A program made the position numbers and the translations under genes. DNA of 48,086 nucleotides from assembly GCA_003222535.1 (NCBI GenBank), contig QHWJ01000380.1:20752-68837 (forward strand), given 5' to 3'. Position 1 is the stretch's first letter; the number at the start of each line of letters is the position of its first letter. This document shows positions 8,308-16,420 of the stretch, piece after piece. Origin of the DNA: Acidobacteriota bacterium. GTDB taxonomy: Bacteria > Acidobacteriota > Vicinamibacteria > Vicinamibacterales > CAVVIG01. The notes under the pieces are model-generated. The model had not been told where the DNA came from. It did no database searches and worked only from the letters and a program-made list of their open reading frames with translations.

Positions 8308-10234
8308 AGGCAAACACGAGCGGCTGGACGGTGACCGTGTACCGCATGTTCGTCAGCACCCAGGCGATGGTCACCGGCACGTACAGAATGGGTGCCCCGA
8401 TGACGAGCAGCCGGCGACGCTGCCGGATCGCGATAATCACGCCGCAGAGAAACAGCACGAGAAACGTCACGCTCACGACCGTTGCTGCCTTGTAGACGAG
8501 CCGGCTGCCCCGAAATTGATAGGCGGTGTGGCGATCGTCGGTCCCCTGAACGACGAACAGGCGCCAGACACGGTAGACGCACGACGCGAGGTACGCGCCC
8601 GGGTCGTGGCCGATGTTGTCCCACGCCAGTGCCGTGTAGCGCCGCATGGAATCCGGCTCGGCGAGATAGAACGCTCGGTTCACGCCGACGTGGCCGAGCG
8701 GACGGCATTCGTGCAGCTTCGCCGGGCGAACCGGCGCGTGCCCGGCCACGGCCCAGAACGGCACGGCGGCATTCACCAGTCTTCCTGCGTACTCGCCTTC
8801 GGGAACGATGTCGCTGAGACGTTCGGACGACGATCGCGGCACCGTCAACGTCGACGAGTCCGCGAACACGATGACGGCACGCGCCGTTTCAGTGCGAAAC
8901 GCCGCGACCACTTCGCCCGGTGCCAACGCGCCGGGCTGAGATCGCACGAGGATGTCGACGGCACGGCGCAGATCGCGCTCGGTCACCTGGCCGTCCCCGT
9001 CGAGATCGATTCGATCGGTGTGGAGCAGCGGTTCGCTCCACGCGACGCTCCGGGCCATTCGCATGACGTCGAAGATATCGAGCAGGTCGCCATGCAGGTC
9101 GAGGTCCATCAGGTGCGCGTCGTTGATGAAATGGATGGCGGGCTGAAGCAATCCGCCGGCCGGCACGCGCTCGACAGCGCCTTGCGGCGCCTCCTCGCTG
9201 GGCGGCCAGCGTGCCTCGACGAAATAGTAGAGAACCGTTGGAATGGATTGTCCAGGTACATTCCAGCTGAACTCGTTGCCCTGCGGCCGATTCGCGGGAA
9301 GGCGCACCGGTTCGCGGTGACGATCAGTCCAGTACACCAACTCGATCGACGCCGGCGACGGTGCGCACGAAGACACTTCGGCCGACACGAGAAGCGGGCG
9401 CCCGGCGACGCTCGAGTAGTCGAACCCAGAGAACTCGAAGGCCGAGCGCGGATTGTAGACGCGGCTCTCGAGGTAAGGTCCCGCCTGCAACGTGCCGTAC
9501 CACAGTTGCATGCCTCCGTGCGTGCTCGTCGGAAGTAACAGACCGATCAAACGATAGTTGCGAACGGTCCAGGGCGCCAACATAACAGCTGCTGCCGCAA
9601 GATACACGAGCGCCTGAGCGATCTTCGCGCGCTTTGCAGGTCTGGCGAGAAGATACAGGCCGGCCAGCGCGGGCGGCAGCATCACGAGGTTCGGGCGGAA
9701 CTGCGGCGCGAGCCCGAAGAGCGCGCCCGACCCGGCAAAGCACAGCAGGCCGCCTCGCGTGCGTCCTTCCGCGAACAAGAGCAGAGCGGCGACAAAGACC
9801 ACGGTGCAGACGGCGTCCGACGATTGGGTCGAGGCGTAGAGCGTGTTGAACGAGAAGAACCCGGTGAGTATGGCCGCCGCCGCGCCGGTTCGCCGATCGA
9901 GCTCGAGCGAGACGAGCCGGTACAGCAGGATCGGGACGAGCCCGTTGAGCGCGGCCTGCGCGAGCAGCGGGATCCACGGGCGGTCGCCAAACACCCGGTA
10001 GAACGGGGCGAGAAAGTAGGCGTAGCCCCAGGGCACATCCGTGGTTGGAAAGGGCTCGCCACGCGCCAGCAGGCGCCCGAGATCGTGATAGTGATCGAAT
10101 CCTTCCCATCCCCACGGGTGAGGCGCCCAGACGAAGATGAACACGCACGCGATGATGACCGATGCGGCCGATGCGACGTAGACGGCTGCGGCGCCATCGA
10201 GCGCGCGGTCAAGCGATCGCATGGAAATGTTCAC
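8234..10234 (-). CDS. GT39-like membrane glycosyltransferase with dockerin-like calcium-binding insert
   Basis: A 666-residue integral membrane protein. The N-terminal half has the GT-C/GT39 look: a first membrane segment, then WGWEGFDHYHDLGRLLARGE with candidate acidic residues in the first periplasmic loop, and GYAYFLAPFYRVFG. Hydrophobic segments continue to about residue 235. A large soluble region, about 240-530, interrupts the membrane part. In it residues about 377-430 resemble a pair of dockerin/EF-hand units; the second has a perfect calcium loop, DLDGDGQVTERD (410-421), and the first is weaker (DLDLHGD). Membrane segments resume near the C-terminus. The start is GTG 10234; ATG 10222 is an alternative. 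The likely role is lipid-linked sugar transfer outside the membrane. The function of the calcium module is unknown. Confidence 0.85.
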   Translation of the reverse strand: MNISMRSLDRALDGAAAVYVASAASVIIACVFIFVWAPHPWGWEGFDHYHDLGRLLARGEPFPTTDVPWGYAYFLAPFYRVFGDRPWIPLLAQAALNGLVPILLYRLVSLELDRRTGAAAAILTGFFSFNTLYASTQSSDAVCTVVFVAALLLFAEGRTRGGLLCFAGSGALFGLAPQFRPNLVMLPPALAGLYLLARPAKRAKIAQALVYLAAAAVMLAPWTVRNYRLIGLLLPTSTHGGMQLWYGTLQAGPYLESRVYNPRSAFEFSGFDYSSVAGRPLLVSAEVSSCAPSPASIELVYWTDRHREPVRLPANRPQGNEFSWNVPGQSIPTVLYYFVEARWPPSEEAPQGAVERVPAGGLLQPAIHFINDAHLMDLDLHGDLLDIFDVMRMARSVAWSEPLLHTDRIDLDGDGQVTERDLRRAVDILVRSQPGALAPGEVVAAFRTETARAVIVFADSSTLTVPRSSSERLSDIVPEGEYAGRLVNAAVPFWAVAGHAPVRPAKLHECRPLGHVGVNRAFYLAEPDSMRRYTALAWDNIGHDPGAYLASCVYRVWRLFVVQGTDDRHTAYQFRGSRLVYKAATVVSVTFLVLFLCGVIIAIRQRRRLLVIGAPILYVPVTIAWVLTNMRYTVTVQPLVFAFIALTLLAALDRAGSRTGPRPSRD

Positions 10235-10275
10235 GTATCATCATATAACGTTGGTTCGCTCGCCTCCGTCCACGC
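10235..10275. promoter_or_regulatory. Short divergent promoter region (candidate)
   Basis: Only 41 bases separate the start of the minus-strand GT39-like gene from the start of the plus-strand GT2 gene. The stretch is noticeably AT-richer than its surroundings (CATCATATAACG), so it must hold the signals for at least one of them. TATAAC at about 10243 could be a -10 box; no convincing -35 box is visible. Confidence 0.25.
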
Positions 10276-10971
10276 ATGAAGCTGTCCATCATCATTCCGG
10301 TCTACAACGAAGAGCAGACGATCGGCGAAGTGATCGAGCGCGTCTGGATGGTCGCCCTCGGCGGCCTGGACCGTGAGGTGATCATTGCCAACGACGGATC
10401 GAGCGACGGCACGCGCCGCGCGATTGACGCCAGCCCATGGGCCAACGACCCGCGCGTGAAGAGCTACGACAGCCCGATCAATCTTGGTAAGGGCGCCGCC
10501 GTCCGATTGGGACTGGGCTTCGCGACCGGGGACATCCTCCTCGTGCAGGACGCGGACCTCGAGCTCGATCCGAACGAGTACGGACGGCTGCTGGCCCCGA
10601 TCCTCGAAGGGCGTGCGGAGGTCGTCTACGGCTCGAGGTTCCTGGCCTCGACCGGCCACGTCGCTCTCAGGCGGCGTCTCGCCAATCGTTTCCTCACGAT
10701 GCTGACCAATATTCTGTTCGGCTCGCGGCTGACCGACATGGAGACGGCCTACAAAGTGTTCAAACGGGAAGCGCTCAATGGCATCCGCCTCCGCTGCGTG
10801 GGCTTCGATTTCGAGCCCGAGATCACGGCCAAGGTGCTCAGGTCCGGGCGCCGGATTCTGGAAGTCCCCATCGGGTACAAGCCGCGTCGCGAGGATGAAG
10901 GAAAGAAGATTCGCTGGATCGATGGCGTCGACGCGATCTACGCGTTGATCAAGTGCCGCCTGGGCGCGTGA
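10276..10971 (+). CDS. GT2 glycosyltransferase, dolichyl-phosphate mannose synthase-like
   Basis: A 231-residue GT-A glycosyltransferase. It has the DPM1/DPG-synthase signature: SIIIPVYNEEQTIGEVI at the N-terminus, the nucleotide-binding ANDGSSDGTR, NLGKGAAVRLGL, the metal-binding QDADLELDP, GSRFL, and a C-terminal TDMETAYKVFKREAL block. Such enzymes make polyprenyl-phosphate sugars, which are the donors used by GT39/GT-C membrane transferases. A functional pair with the divergent GT39-like protein is therefore plausible. It lacks the C-terminal membrane anchor of some family members. It is followed by 260 bases of repeat-rich DNA. Confidence 0.93.
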   Translation: MKLSIIIPVYNEEQTIGEVIERVWMVALGGLDREVIIANDGSSDGTRRAIDASPWANDPRVKSYDSPINLGKGAAVRLGLGFATGDILLVQDADLELDPNEYGRLLAPILEGRAEVVYGSRFLASTGHVALRRRLANRFLTMLTNILFGSRLTDMETAYKVFKREALNGIRLRCVGFDFEPEITAKVLRSGRRILEVPIGYKPRREDEGKKIRWIDGVDAIYALIKCRLGA

Positions 10972-11020
10972 CCGTCGAGGGGGGCCATGGTCCTGGTTCT
11001 TCGGGCTTGGTCCGTCCAAG

Positions 11021-11053
11021 GGTCCCTGGTCCTTGGTGCGCGGACCAGGGACC
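11021..11053. repeat. Perfect 12-bp inverted repeat (hairpin)
   Basis: GGTCCCTGGTCC at 11021-11032 and its exact reverse complement GGACCAGGGACC at 11042-11053 are separated by a 9-base loop. It sits 50 bases downstream of the GT2 stop and just before the 18-bp tandem array. It could fold as an RNA hairpin and end transcription, but there is no T-run. Confidence 0.8.
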
Positions 11054-11090
11054 ACGGACTAGGAACGGACCAAGGACTGTCTCAAAGACC

Positions 11091-11180
11091 GGACCAAGGA
11101 CCAAGGACGGACGAAGGACCAAGGACGGACCAAGGACCAAGGACGGACCAAGGACCAAGGACGGACCAAGTACCAAGAAC
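11091..11180. repeat. 18-bp tandem minisatellite, five units
   Basis: Five consecutive units of the form GGACCAAGGACCAAGGAC begin at 11091, 11109, 11127, 11145 and 11163. The first, third and fourth are identical; the second has one change and the last two changes. The unit is itself built from the 6-mer AAGGAC/CAAGGA. Open frames across it give only low-complexity LVLGP-type peptides, so it is non-coding. It ends about 50 bases before the amidotransferase start. Confidence 0.9.
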
Positions 11181-11232
11181 ATAGGACAAAGGACCTGACA
11201 CACACCTCGCGGTTGATGAGATAGCGTCCAGG

Positions 11233-13137
11233 ATGTGCGGCATCTGCGGTGAGGTCTCGTTCGACCGGGCCCGGCCGGTGTCGGCCGACTCCGTGCGCGC
11301 GATGCGCGAACAACTCGTCCACCGGGGTCCGGACGCCCACGGCATCTTCGTGTCTCCGGACGGCATGGCCGGGCTCGGCTTCCGGCGGCTGGCCATCATC
11401 GACCTGAGCGCCGAGGCCAATCAGCCGATGTCCAGCCGGGACGGGTCGATCCACGTCGTCTTCAACGGCGAGATCTACAACTTCCGCGGGTTGCGCGCGG
11501 AGCTCGCCGCGCGCGGACGCGCGTTCCACACGCAGTCGGACACCGAGGTGATCGTGCGCCTGTACGAGGAGCGCGGCGCGGCATTCGTCGACGCGATCGA
11601 CGGCATGTTCGCCATCGCGGTGTGGGACGGCCGGCAGAAGCGGCTCATCCTGGCGCGGGACCGCGCCGGCAAGAAGCCGCTGTTCTACTACCGCGACGCC
11701 CGCCGGGTCGTGTTCGGGTCCGAGATCAAGGCCCTGTTCGCGCATCCGGAGGTACCCAGCAAGGTCGACGTTGCAGCCCTGCCGCCGTTTTTCTCGTGCG
11801 GCTACGTGCCGCATCCTGCAACTCTCTATTGCGGCATCCGCCAGCTCGACCCCGCATCGGTCATGACGGTCGATCCGGACGGCCGTGCGAGCGAACGCAC
11901 GTACTGGCGACTCGAGTTTCCCCCTGCGGGCTCACTGCCGGCCGTCGACGCACACGCTGCGCGCGACCGCGTGCGCGAGCTCGTCACGGCGGCCGTCGAC
12001 CGGCGGCTGGTCAGCGACGTGCCGCTCGGGGCGTTCCTGAGCGGAGGCGTCGACTCGACCGTCGTCGTCGGCGTCATGAGCCGTCTGACGCGCCAGCCGG
12101 TGAAGACGTTCACGATCGGCTTTGAGGGAGACGCGGCGTACGACGAGACCGCCGCCGCGCGGCAGGTGGCTGAACGCTTCAAGACGGACCACCACGAGTT
12201 CCGCGTCAAGCCGTCGGCCGTGCACCTCATCGATCGGCTGATCTGGCATCACGACGGGCCGTTCGGCGACTCGTCGGCCATCCCCACGTATCTCGTCTCC
12301 GAGCTCACGCGCCAGCACGTGACCGTCGTCCTCACCGGAGACGGCGGGGACGAAGTGTTTGCCGGGTACCTCCGCTTTCGCGCGGCGCTCGCGGCCGAAC
12401 GGCTGCCCAGGGGGACCGCCGCCGTGCTGGGCCAGGCGCTGCGCTTTCTGCCGGATGCGCCGAACGAGCGGCATCTTGTGGCACGCGCGCGCCGGTTCGC
12501 GCGGTTCATGAATCTGCCGCTGCTCGCGCGGGCGGCGCGATGGAACAGCGTCTTTCAGGATGATCTCGCGTCGTTCCTGCAGCCGGAATTCGCCGAGGGG
12601 GCCGAGGCCTTTGATCCGCTGGCACACCTCGGGTCCGAGCTTTGGGCGATCCGCGGCTCGTCACCGCTCAGCCAGCTCCTCGCGGCGAACTTCGCGTCGT
12701 ATCTGCCCGACGATCTGCTGGTGAAGACGGATCGCTCGACCATGGCGACCTCCCTCGAGGCGCGCTCGCCGCTGCTCGACACCTCGCTCGTCGAGTACGT
12801 CGCCACGCTGCCGGACGCCTTCAAGCTCCAGCGGGGACGGACCAAAGGGATCCTGCGCGACGCCTTCGCCGACCTCATTCCGCTGGCGATCGATCGACGT
12901 CCGAAAACCGGCTTCGGCGTCCCGCTCGACGCCTGGTTCCGCGGCGAACTCCGGGATTTCGTGCGCGACACGCTGCTGGCGCCGTCCGCGGCGTCACGGG
13001 AGTACCTGCGGCCCGTTCGTCTCCGCGAGCTCGTCGACGATCACCAGGCCGGCCGTGCCAACCACGGCCATCGGCTGTGGACGCTCGTCTGCTTCGAGCG
13101 GTGGCTGCAACTCCTGCCGGCGTGGCGCCGGCGATGA
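11233..13137 (+). CDS. asnB: Glutamine-hydrolysing asparagine synthase (AsnB-type amidotransferase)
   Basis: A complete 634-residue protein. The start MCGICGEV puts Cys2, the nucleophile of class II glutaminase domains, directly after Met. The glutaminase domain (residues 1 to about 215) shows HRGPDAHG and FNGEIYN. The synthetase domain shows the pyrophosphate loop FLSGGVDSTVVVG and LTGDGGDEVFAGY, then KTDRSTMATSLEARSPLLD and RPKTGFGVPLDAWF. Length and domain order match AsnB. Members in polysaccharide or exosortase-type loci probably amidate sugar carboxyls, so free asparagine may not be its product; this rests on context only. The partial gene at the window's left edge is a paralogue. Transcription probably starts just beyond the minisatellite. 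Confidence 0.95.
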   Translation: MCGICGEVSFDRARPVSADSVRAMREQLVHRGPDAHGIFVSPDGMAGLGFRRLAIIDLSAEANQPMSSRDGSIHVVFNGEIYNFRGLRAELAARGRAFHTQSDTEVIVRLYEERGAAFVDAIDGMFAIAVWDGRQKRLILARDRAGKKPLFYYRDARRVVFGSEIKALFAHPEVPSKVDVAALPPFFSCGYVPHPATLYCGIRQLDPASVMTVDPDGRASERTYWRLEFPPAGSLPAVDAHAARDRVRELVTAAVDRRLVSDVPLGAFLSGGVDSTVVVGVMSRLTRQPVKTFTIGFEGDAAYDETAAARQVAERFKTDHHEFRVKPSAVHLIDRLIWHHDGPFGDSSAIPTYLVSELTRQHVTVVLTGDGGDEVFAGYLRFRAALAAERLPRGTAAVLGQALRFLPDAPNERHLVARARRFARFMNLPLLARAARWNSVFQDDLASFLQPEFAEGAEAFDPLAHLGSELWAIRGSSPLSQLLAANFASYLPDDLLVKTDRSTMATSLEARSPLLDTSLVEYVATLPDAFKLQRGRTKGILRDAFADLIPLAIDRRPKTGFGVPLDAWFRGELRDFVRDTLLAPSAASREYLRPVRLRELVDDHQAGRANHGHRLWTLVCFERWLQLLPAWRRR

Positions 13138-13151
13138 TCCCAAGACGCGCC

Positions 13152-13180
13152 TTGCCGCGTCCGACCCTTCTTGTTACGAT
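13152..13180 (+). promoter_or_regulatory. Candidate sigma-70-type promoter
   Basis: TTGCCG (13152-13157) and TACGAT (13175-13180) are separated by exactly 17 bases and lie immediately before the start at 13196. If used, the transcript would have a very short leader. This is a pattern match only. Confidence 0.35.
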
Positions 13181-13195
13181 GCTGACGCTCAACCG

Positions 13196-15052
13196 ATGAT
13201 CTCCGCGATCGGTCTGCCGTTCCTCATGGCGCTGACGCTCTCGCTGGTGTGCGTCCCGCTCTGCCGTCTGGTCGCCCTCCGCCGCGGGTTTGTCGCCCGT
13301 CCTCGCGAGGATCGCTGGCACCGCCGTCCGGTCGCCCTCTTCGGCGGTGTCGGGATCGCGTTCGTCCTCTTCGCGTGTGTGGCCATCTTCGGCCTCACGC
13401 GCGAGCAGCCCGTCCTGGTGATCACGGCGTTGGCTATTTTCGTCACCGGCCTGGTCGACGATGTGCTCTCGCTCAAGCCGGCGACGAAGCTGATCGCGCA
13501 GATCGGGCTGGCCTCGGCGCTGCTGTTCTTCGGCTACCGCCTCAACTGGCTGGAGTCGACGACGCTCGACAGTCTGCTGACGCTGGTGTGGATTGTCGGC
13601 ATGACGAACGCCTTCAACCTGCTCGACAACATGGACGGGCTGTGCGCCGGCATCGCCATGATTGTCGGCGTGGCCCTGATGATTGATTTGCTGCCTGGCG
13701 CGGCAGGCACGCTGATGTTCTCCGACGTGCGGTATCTCGCGATTCTGCTCGGCGCGACCGGCGGGTTTCTCGTTTACAACCTGCACCCGGCGTCCATCTT
13801 CATGGGCGACAGCGGCAGCCTCCTGCTCGGCTTCAGCTTCGCCGCCGTCACGCTCAGCTCCGGCCGCCAGGCGCCCGGCCGATCCGACATCCTGTCGATC
13901 GTCGCCGCTCCGCTGCTCGTCCTCCTGATCCCGATCTTCGACACGACGCTCGTGACGCTCTCGCGGTGGTTCTCGGGCCGCCGCGCGTCACAGGGCGGCC
14001 GCGATCACTCGTCGCACCGCCTTGTGGCCATCGGGTTGTCCGAGCGCCGCGCCGTGGCGCTCCTCTGGGCGCTCGCCGCCGTCGGCGGCGGCCTGGGCGT
14101 CGTGCTCGACCGGTTCCACACGAGCTACTCGGCGATGGCCGCCGCCTTCACGTTCCTGGTGAGCATGGTCCTCTTCGCCGCGTATCTGGCCGGCATCCGC
14201 GTGTACGACGACGCCGATGCGCGGATGAAGCAGGGCACCTTGACGCCGATCGTCGTCGAGTTCATGTACAAGCGGCGCGTGGCCGAGGTCATGCTCGATT
14301 TCTGCCTCGTCACCGTCTGCTATTACGTCGCCTTCCGGCTGCGCTTCGAGGATCCCGAAGAGTTCATGAAGAACTTCACGATGTTCACGAGCTCGCTGCC
14401 GATCGTCGTGACGGCGCAGCTCGTTGCGTTCTTCGTCGTCGGCGTCTATCGCGGCGTTTGGCGCCATTTCGGCCTGATGGACACGCTCGCCATCGCGGGC
14501 GGCGTCTTCCTCGGCACCTGCAGCGCGGTCCTCGTCATCCTGTTCATCCCGTACTTCTTCACGTATTCGCGCACGGCGTTCGCGATTTACGCCGTGCTGC
14601 TCCTCATGGGTGTAACCCTCTCGCGCGCATCGTTCCGGCTCGTCAGTGAGTTCCTGCAGCGCCAGCGCCAGTCGGGACGCCGCGTCGTCATTTACGGTGC
14701 AGGTGACGCCGCCGGCCTGGTGATTCGCGAGCTGCTGGGGCCCGATGCCAGAGACGCGCGGATTCTCGGCTTCATTGATGACGATCCGCGAAAAGCGGGC
14801 ATTCGCGTGATGGGCTACTCGGTGCTGGGCGGGTACTCCGCCGTGACGGTGCTGATCAAGGCCGCCTCGGTGGACGCCGTCGTGGTCAGCGCCCGGACGA
14901 TGCCGCCGGAGCGCCTGAACAACCTCCAGGTGCTGTGCGCCGAGTGTGGCGTCGGGCTGACGCGCCTGCGCGTCGGCCTCGAAGAAATCGTGGACGTCGA
15001 AGCCGGCTCCGACAAGCCGGCCGCAGGCGTCATCCGGCAGTTCGGCTCCTGA
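13196..15052 (+). CDS. Fusion: WecA/MraY-type polyprenyl-phosphate phosphoglycosyltransferase plus CapD/WbpM-like N-terminal module
   Basis: A 618-residue protein. Residues 1 to about 345 form a polytopic phosphoglycosyltransferase that starts lipid-linked glycan synthesis. Seen: GLVDDVLSLKPATKL (85-99, the DDxxD-like Mg motif), NAFNLLDNMDGLCAG (138-152), FMGDSGSLLLGF (202-213) and the cytoplasmic RDHSSHR loop (269-275). From about 357 the sequence changes: four more membrane segments, then a soluble Rossmann fold with VVIYGAGDAAG (497-507) and FIDDDPRKAG. This is the membrane plus CoA_binding_3-like region found in front of CapD/FlaA1 epimerases or WbaP transferases, yet no epimerase or transferase domain follows; it simply ends. 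The frame is open upstream to 13055, but that part is basic and non-membrane, so I choose ATG 13196. Confidence 0.9.
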   Translation: MISAIGLPFLMALTLSLVCVPLCRLVALRRGFVARPREDRWHRRPVALFGGVGIAFVLFACVAIFGLTREQPVLVITALAIFVTGLVDDVLSLKPATKLIAQIGLASALLFFGYRLNWLESTTLDSLLTLVWIVGMTNAFNLLDNMDGLCAGIAMIVGVALMIDLLPGAAGTLMFSDVRYLAILLGATGGFLVYNLHPASIFMGDSGSLLLGFSFAAVTLSSGRQAPGRSDILSIVAAPLLVLLIPIFDTTLVTLSRWFSGRRASQGGRDHSSHRLVAIGLSERRAVALLWALAAVGGGLGVVLDRFHTSYSAMAAAFTFLVSMVLFAAYLAGIRVYDDADARMKQGTLTPIVVEFMYKRRVAEVMLDFCLVTVCYYVAFRLRFEDPEEFMKNFTMFTSSLPIVVTAQLVAFFVVGVYRGVWRHFGLMDTLAIAGGVFLGTCSAVLVILFIPYFFTYSRTAFAIYAVLLLMGVTLSRASFRLVSEFLQRQRQSGRRVVIYGAGDAAGLVIRELLGPDARDARILGFIDDDPRKAGIRVMGYSVLGGYSAVTVLIKAASVDAVVVSARTMPPERLNNLQVLCAECGVGLTRLRVGLEEIVDVEAGSDKPAAGVIRQFGS

Positions 15053-15072
15053 CCTCCCGCCCTCGACTTGCC

Positions 15073-16413
15073 TTACAGGTGGCTGGCGGCGCGCAGCGTT
15101 GCGGTGACGCCTGACTCCGCACGCCGTCGCGTCCAGGCGACGATCGCCACGACGAAGAGCACGTCGTAGGCGAGCAGCAGGGCGTGCCAACGACGACTCC
15201 CGAAGAACGACCAGAGATTCCAGTAGTAGTCGTCCATGACGATCGTGCGATTGAGCGCGGCGAACACGCTCGGACGGAGTGAACCGGCGTCGCGAAAGGC
15301 CGTCGGAGACGTCAAGACGTCCGGGATCGACCAGAGCACGCGTTCGGAAACCCCCTGGGCCAGTCCAAGGACCGTCAGTAACAGCCCGCTCTTGAGAATC
15401 GTCCAGCGCTGTTCGGCAGCGCGTGCCGCCAGGACGTAGACAACGGGGAGAGCCCAAAACAACACACGCTCGGTGTCCGTGCCTCCGAAGAAGCCGAGGA
15501 GGCCGCACGCGCTCAGGTAGAAAGCGAGGTGCGGGCGGTGCTTCAGAAACTGAAGAGCGCCCTTCCCGTCAGCGCAGATCACCGCCACCACGCCGGGTCC
15601 GAACGTGATGAACCAGGCCAGGGCCCAGGTGAAGACTGGCTTCTGCCTGGACATCCTGAGGACGGCTTCCGTTGCAGAGTACGGGGACTTCGGCGCCACG
15701 ACCACGTGCGCAAAGGCGAGCGCCAGAAGCGAGGACACCAGCGGCGCCCCGACCGCGGGCAGATCACGTCGCCAGTTCCATCCTCGCGGTCCGGCGGTGA
15801 ACGGATTGTGCGCGACGATGAATGTGAGCGGTATGAGGATCATGGTCTCTCGGCAGAGCGTCCCCAGCACGCAGATCAGCGTCAAGAGCGGCGAGATGCG
15901 TTCGGGCGCATCCTCGCGGCTGTTGTCGATCAGCATCAGCCCGCCGAGGAGAAAGACCATGAATGGCGGATCGACATAAATGGGATAGAAATGGACGAAA
16001 CGAGCGGGGCCGTGCCACTCCGCCAGGAACAGCGCGACGACGAGGAGACGAACGCTGCGCGACTCGACGAACTTCCGGAGCCAGACGATCAGGAGATATG
16101 TCGTGACGAGAGCGGCCGTCACGTTGATCGCATAGTAGGGGTACGCGATCACGGAGTACGGATATCCACGAGTCAGGAGGTACCGGAAGGGAAAAGAGGC
16201 AAGCCACGGTATCAGGATGCGATACACCCACGGCGCGGACGCCCGGACCGGCTGGTGCGTGGCCATGTTGTACGTCATCCAGTAGTACTCGTCGCTGTCC
16301 CAGAATCGAATCAGCGTAATCTTTTGTGCATACCAGCTGAGGACGCTGATGAGCGTGAACAGGAGCGTCGCCACGCCGAATTCCAGGATCGTCGATCGTG
16401 TGGGCCGTGACAT
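15073..16413 (-). CDS. Polytopic membrane protein of unknown function (GT-C-like)
   Basis: A 446-residue hydrophobic protein. The start ATG at 16413 lies 7 bases after the stop of the upstream minus-strand gene, and it begins directly with a membrane segment (ILEFGVATLLFTLISVLS). The long upstream open frame (to 16806) is antisense shadow. An early loop has IRFWDSDEYYWMTYNMA and PWVYRILIPWLASF. Acidic residues in the first extracytoplasmic loop and the YRILIPWL pattern are reminiscent of GT-C-type or uncharacterised bacterial membrane glycosyltransferases, but I do not recognise a named family. It faces the WecA-like fusion tail to tail, 20 bases away, with no clear terminator. It is probably co-transcribed with the propeller protein. 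Confidence 0.8.
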   Translation of the reverse strand: MSRPTRSTILEFGVATLLFTLISVLSWYAQKITLIRFWDSDEYYWMTYNMATHQPVRASAPWVYRILIPWLASFPFRYLLTRGYPYSVIAYPYYAINVTAALVTTYLLIVWLRKFVESRSVRLLVVALFLAEWHGPARFVHFYPIYVDPPFMVFLLGGLMLIDNSREDAPERISPLLTLICVLGTLCRETMILIPLTFIVAHNPFTAGPRGWNWRRDLPAVGAPLVSSLLALAFAHVVVAPKSPYSATEAVLRMSRQKPVFTWALAWFITFGPGVVAVICADGKGALQFLKHRPHLAFYLSACGLLGFFGGTDTERVLFWALPVVYVLAARAAEQRWTILKSGLLLTVLGLAQGVSERVLWSIPDVLTSPTAFRDAGSLRPSVFAALNRTIVMDDYYWNLWSFFGSRRWHALLLAYDVLFVVAIVAWTRRRAESGVTATLRAASHL

Positions 16414-16420
16414 GTGAGGG

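Noticed and set aside
11091-11180. CRISPR array
   Set aside because: Units are directly adjacent with no unique spacers and no cas genes are in the window.
10953-11203. Open frames rich in LVLGP or TKDGP repeats on both strands before asnB
   Set aside because: They are translations of the 18-bp minisatellite; no start signal, domain or codon bias supports a gene.
13055-13195. Upstream extension of the WecA-like fusion
   Set aside because: The extra 47 residues overlap the asnB end, are basic and Cys-rich without membrane character; the natural N-terminus MISAIGLP begins at 13196.
1-15052. Exosortase/PEP-CTERM polysaccharide locus
   Set aside because: Amidotransferases and GT4 genes fit such loci, but no exosortase, PEP-CTERM protein or chain-length/tyrosine-kinase gene is seen in the window.
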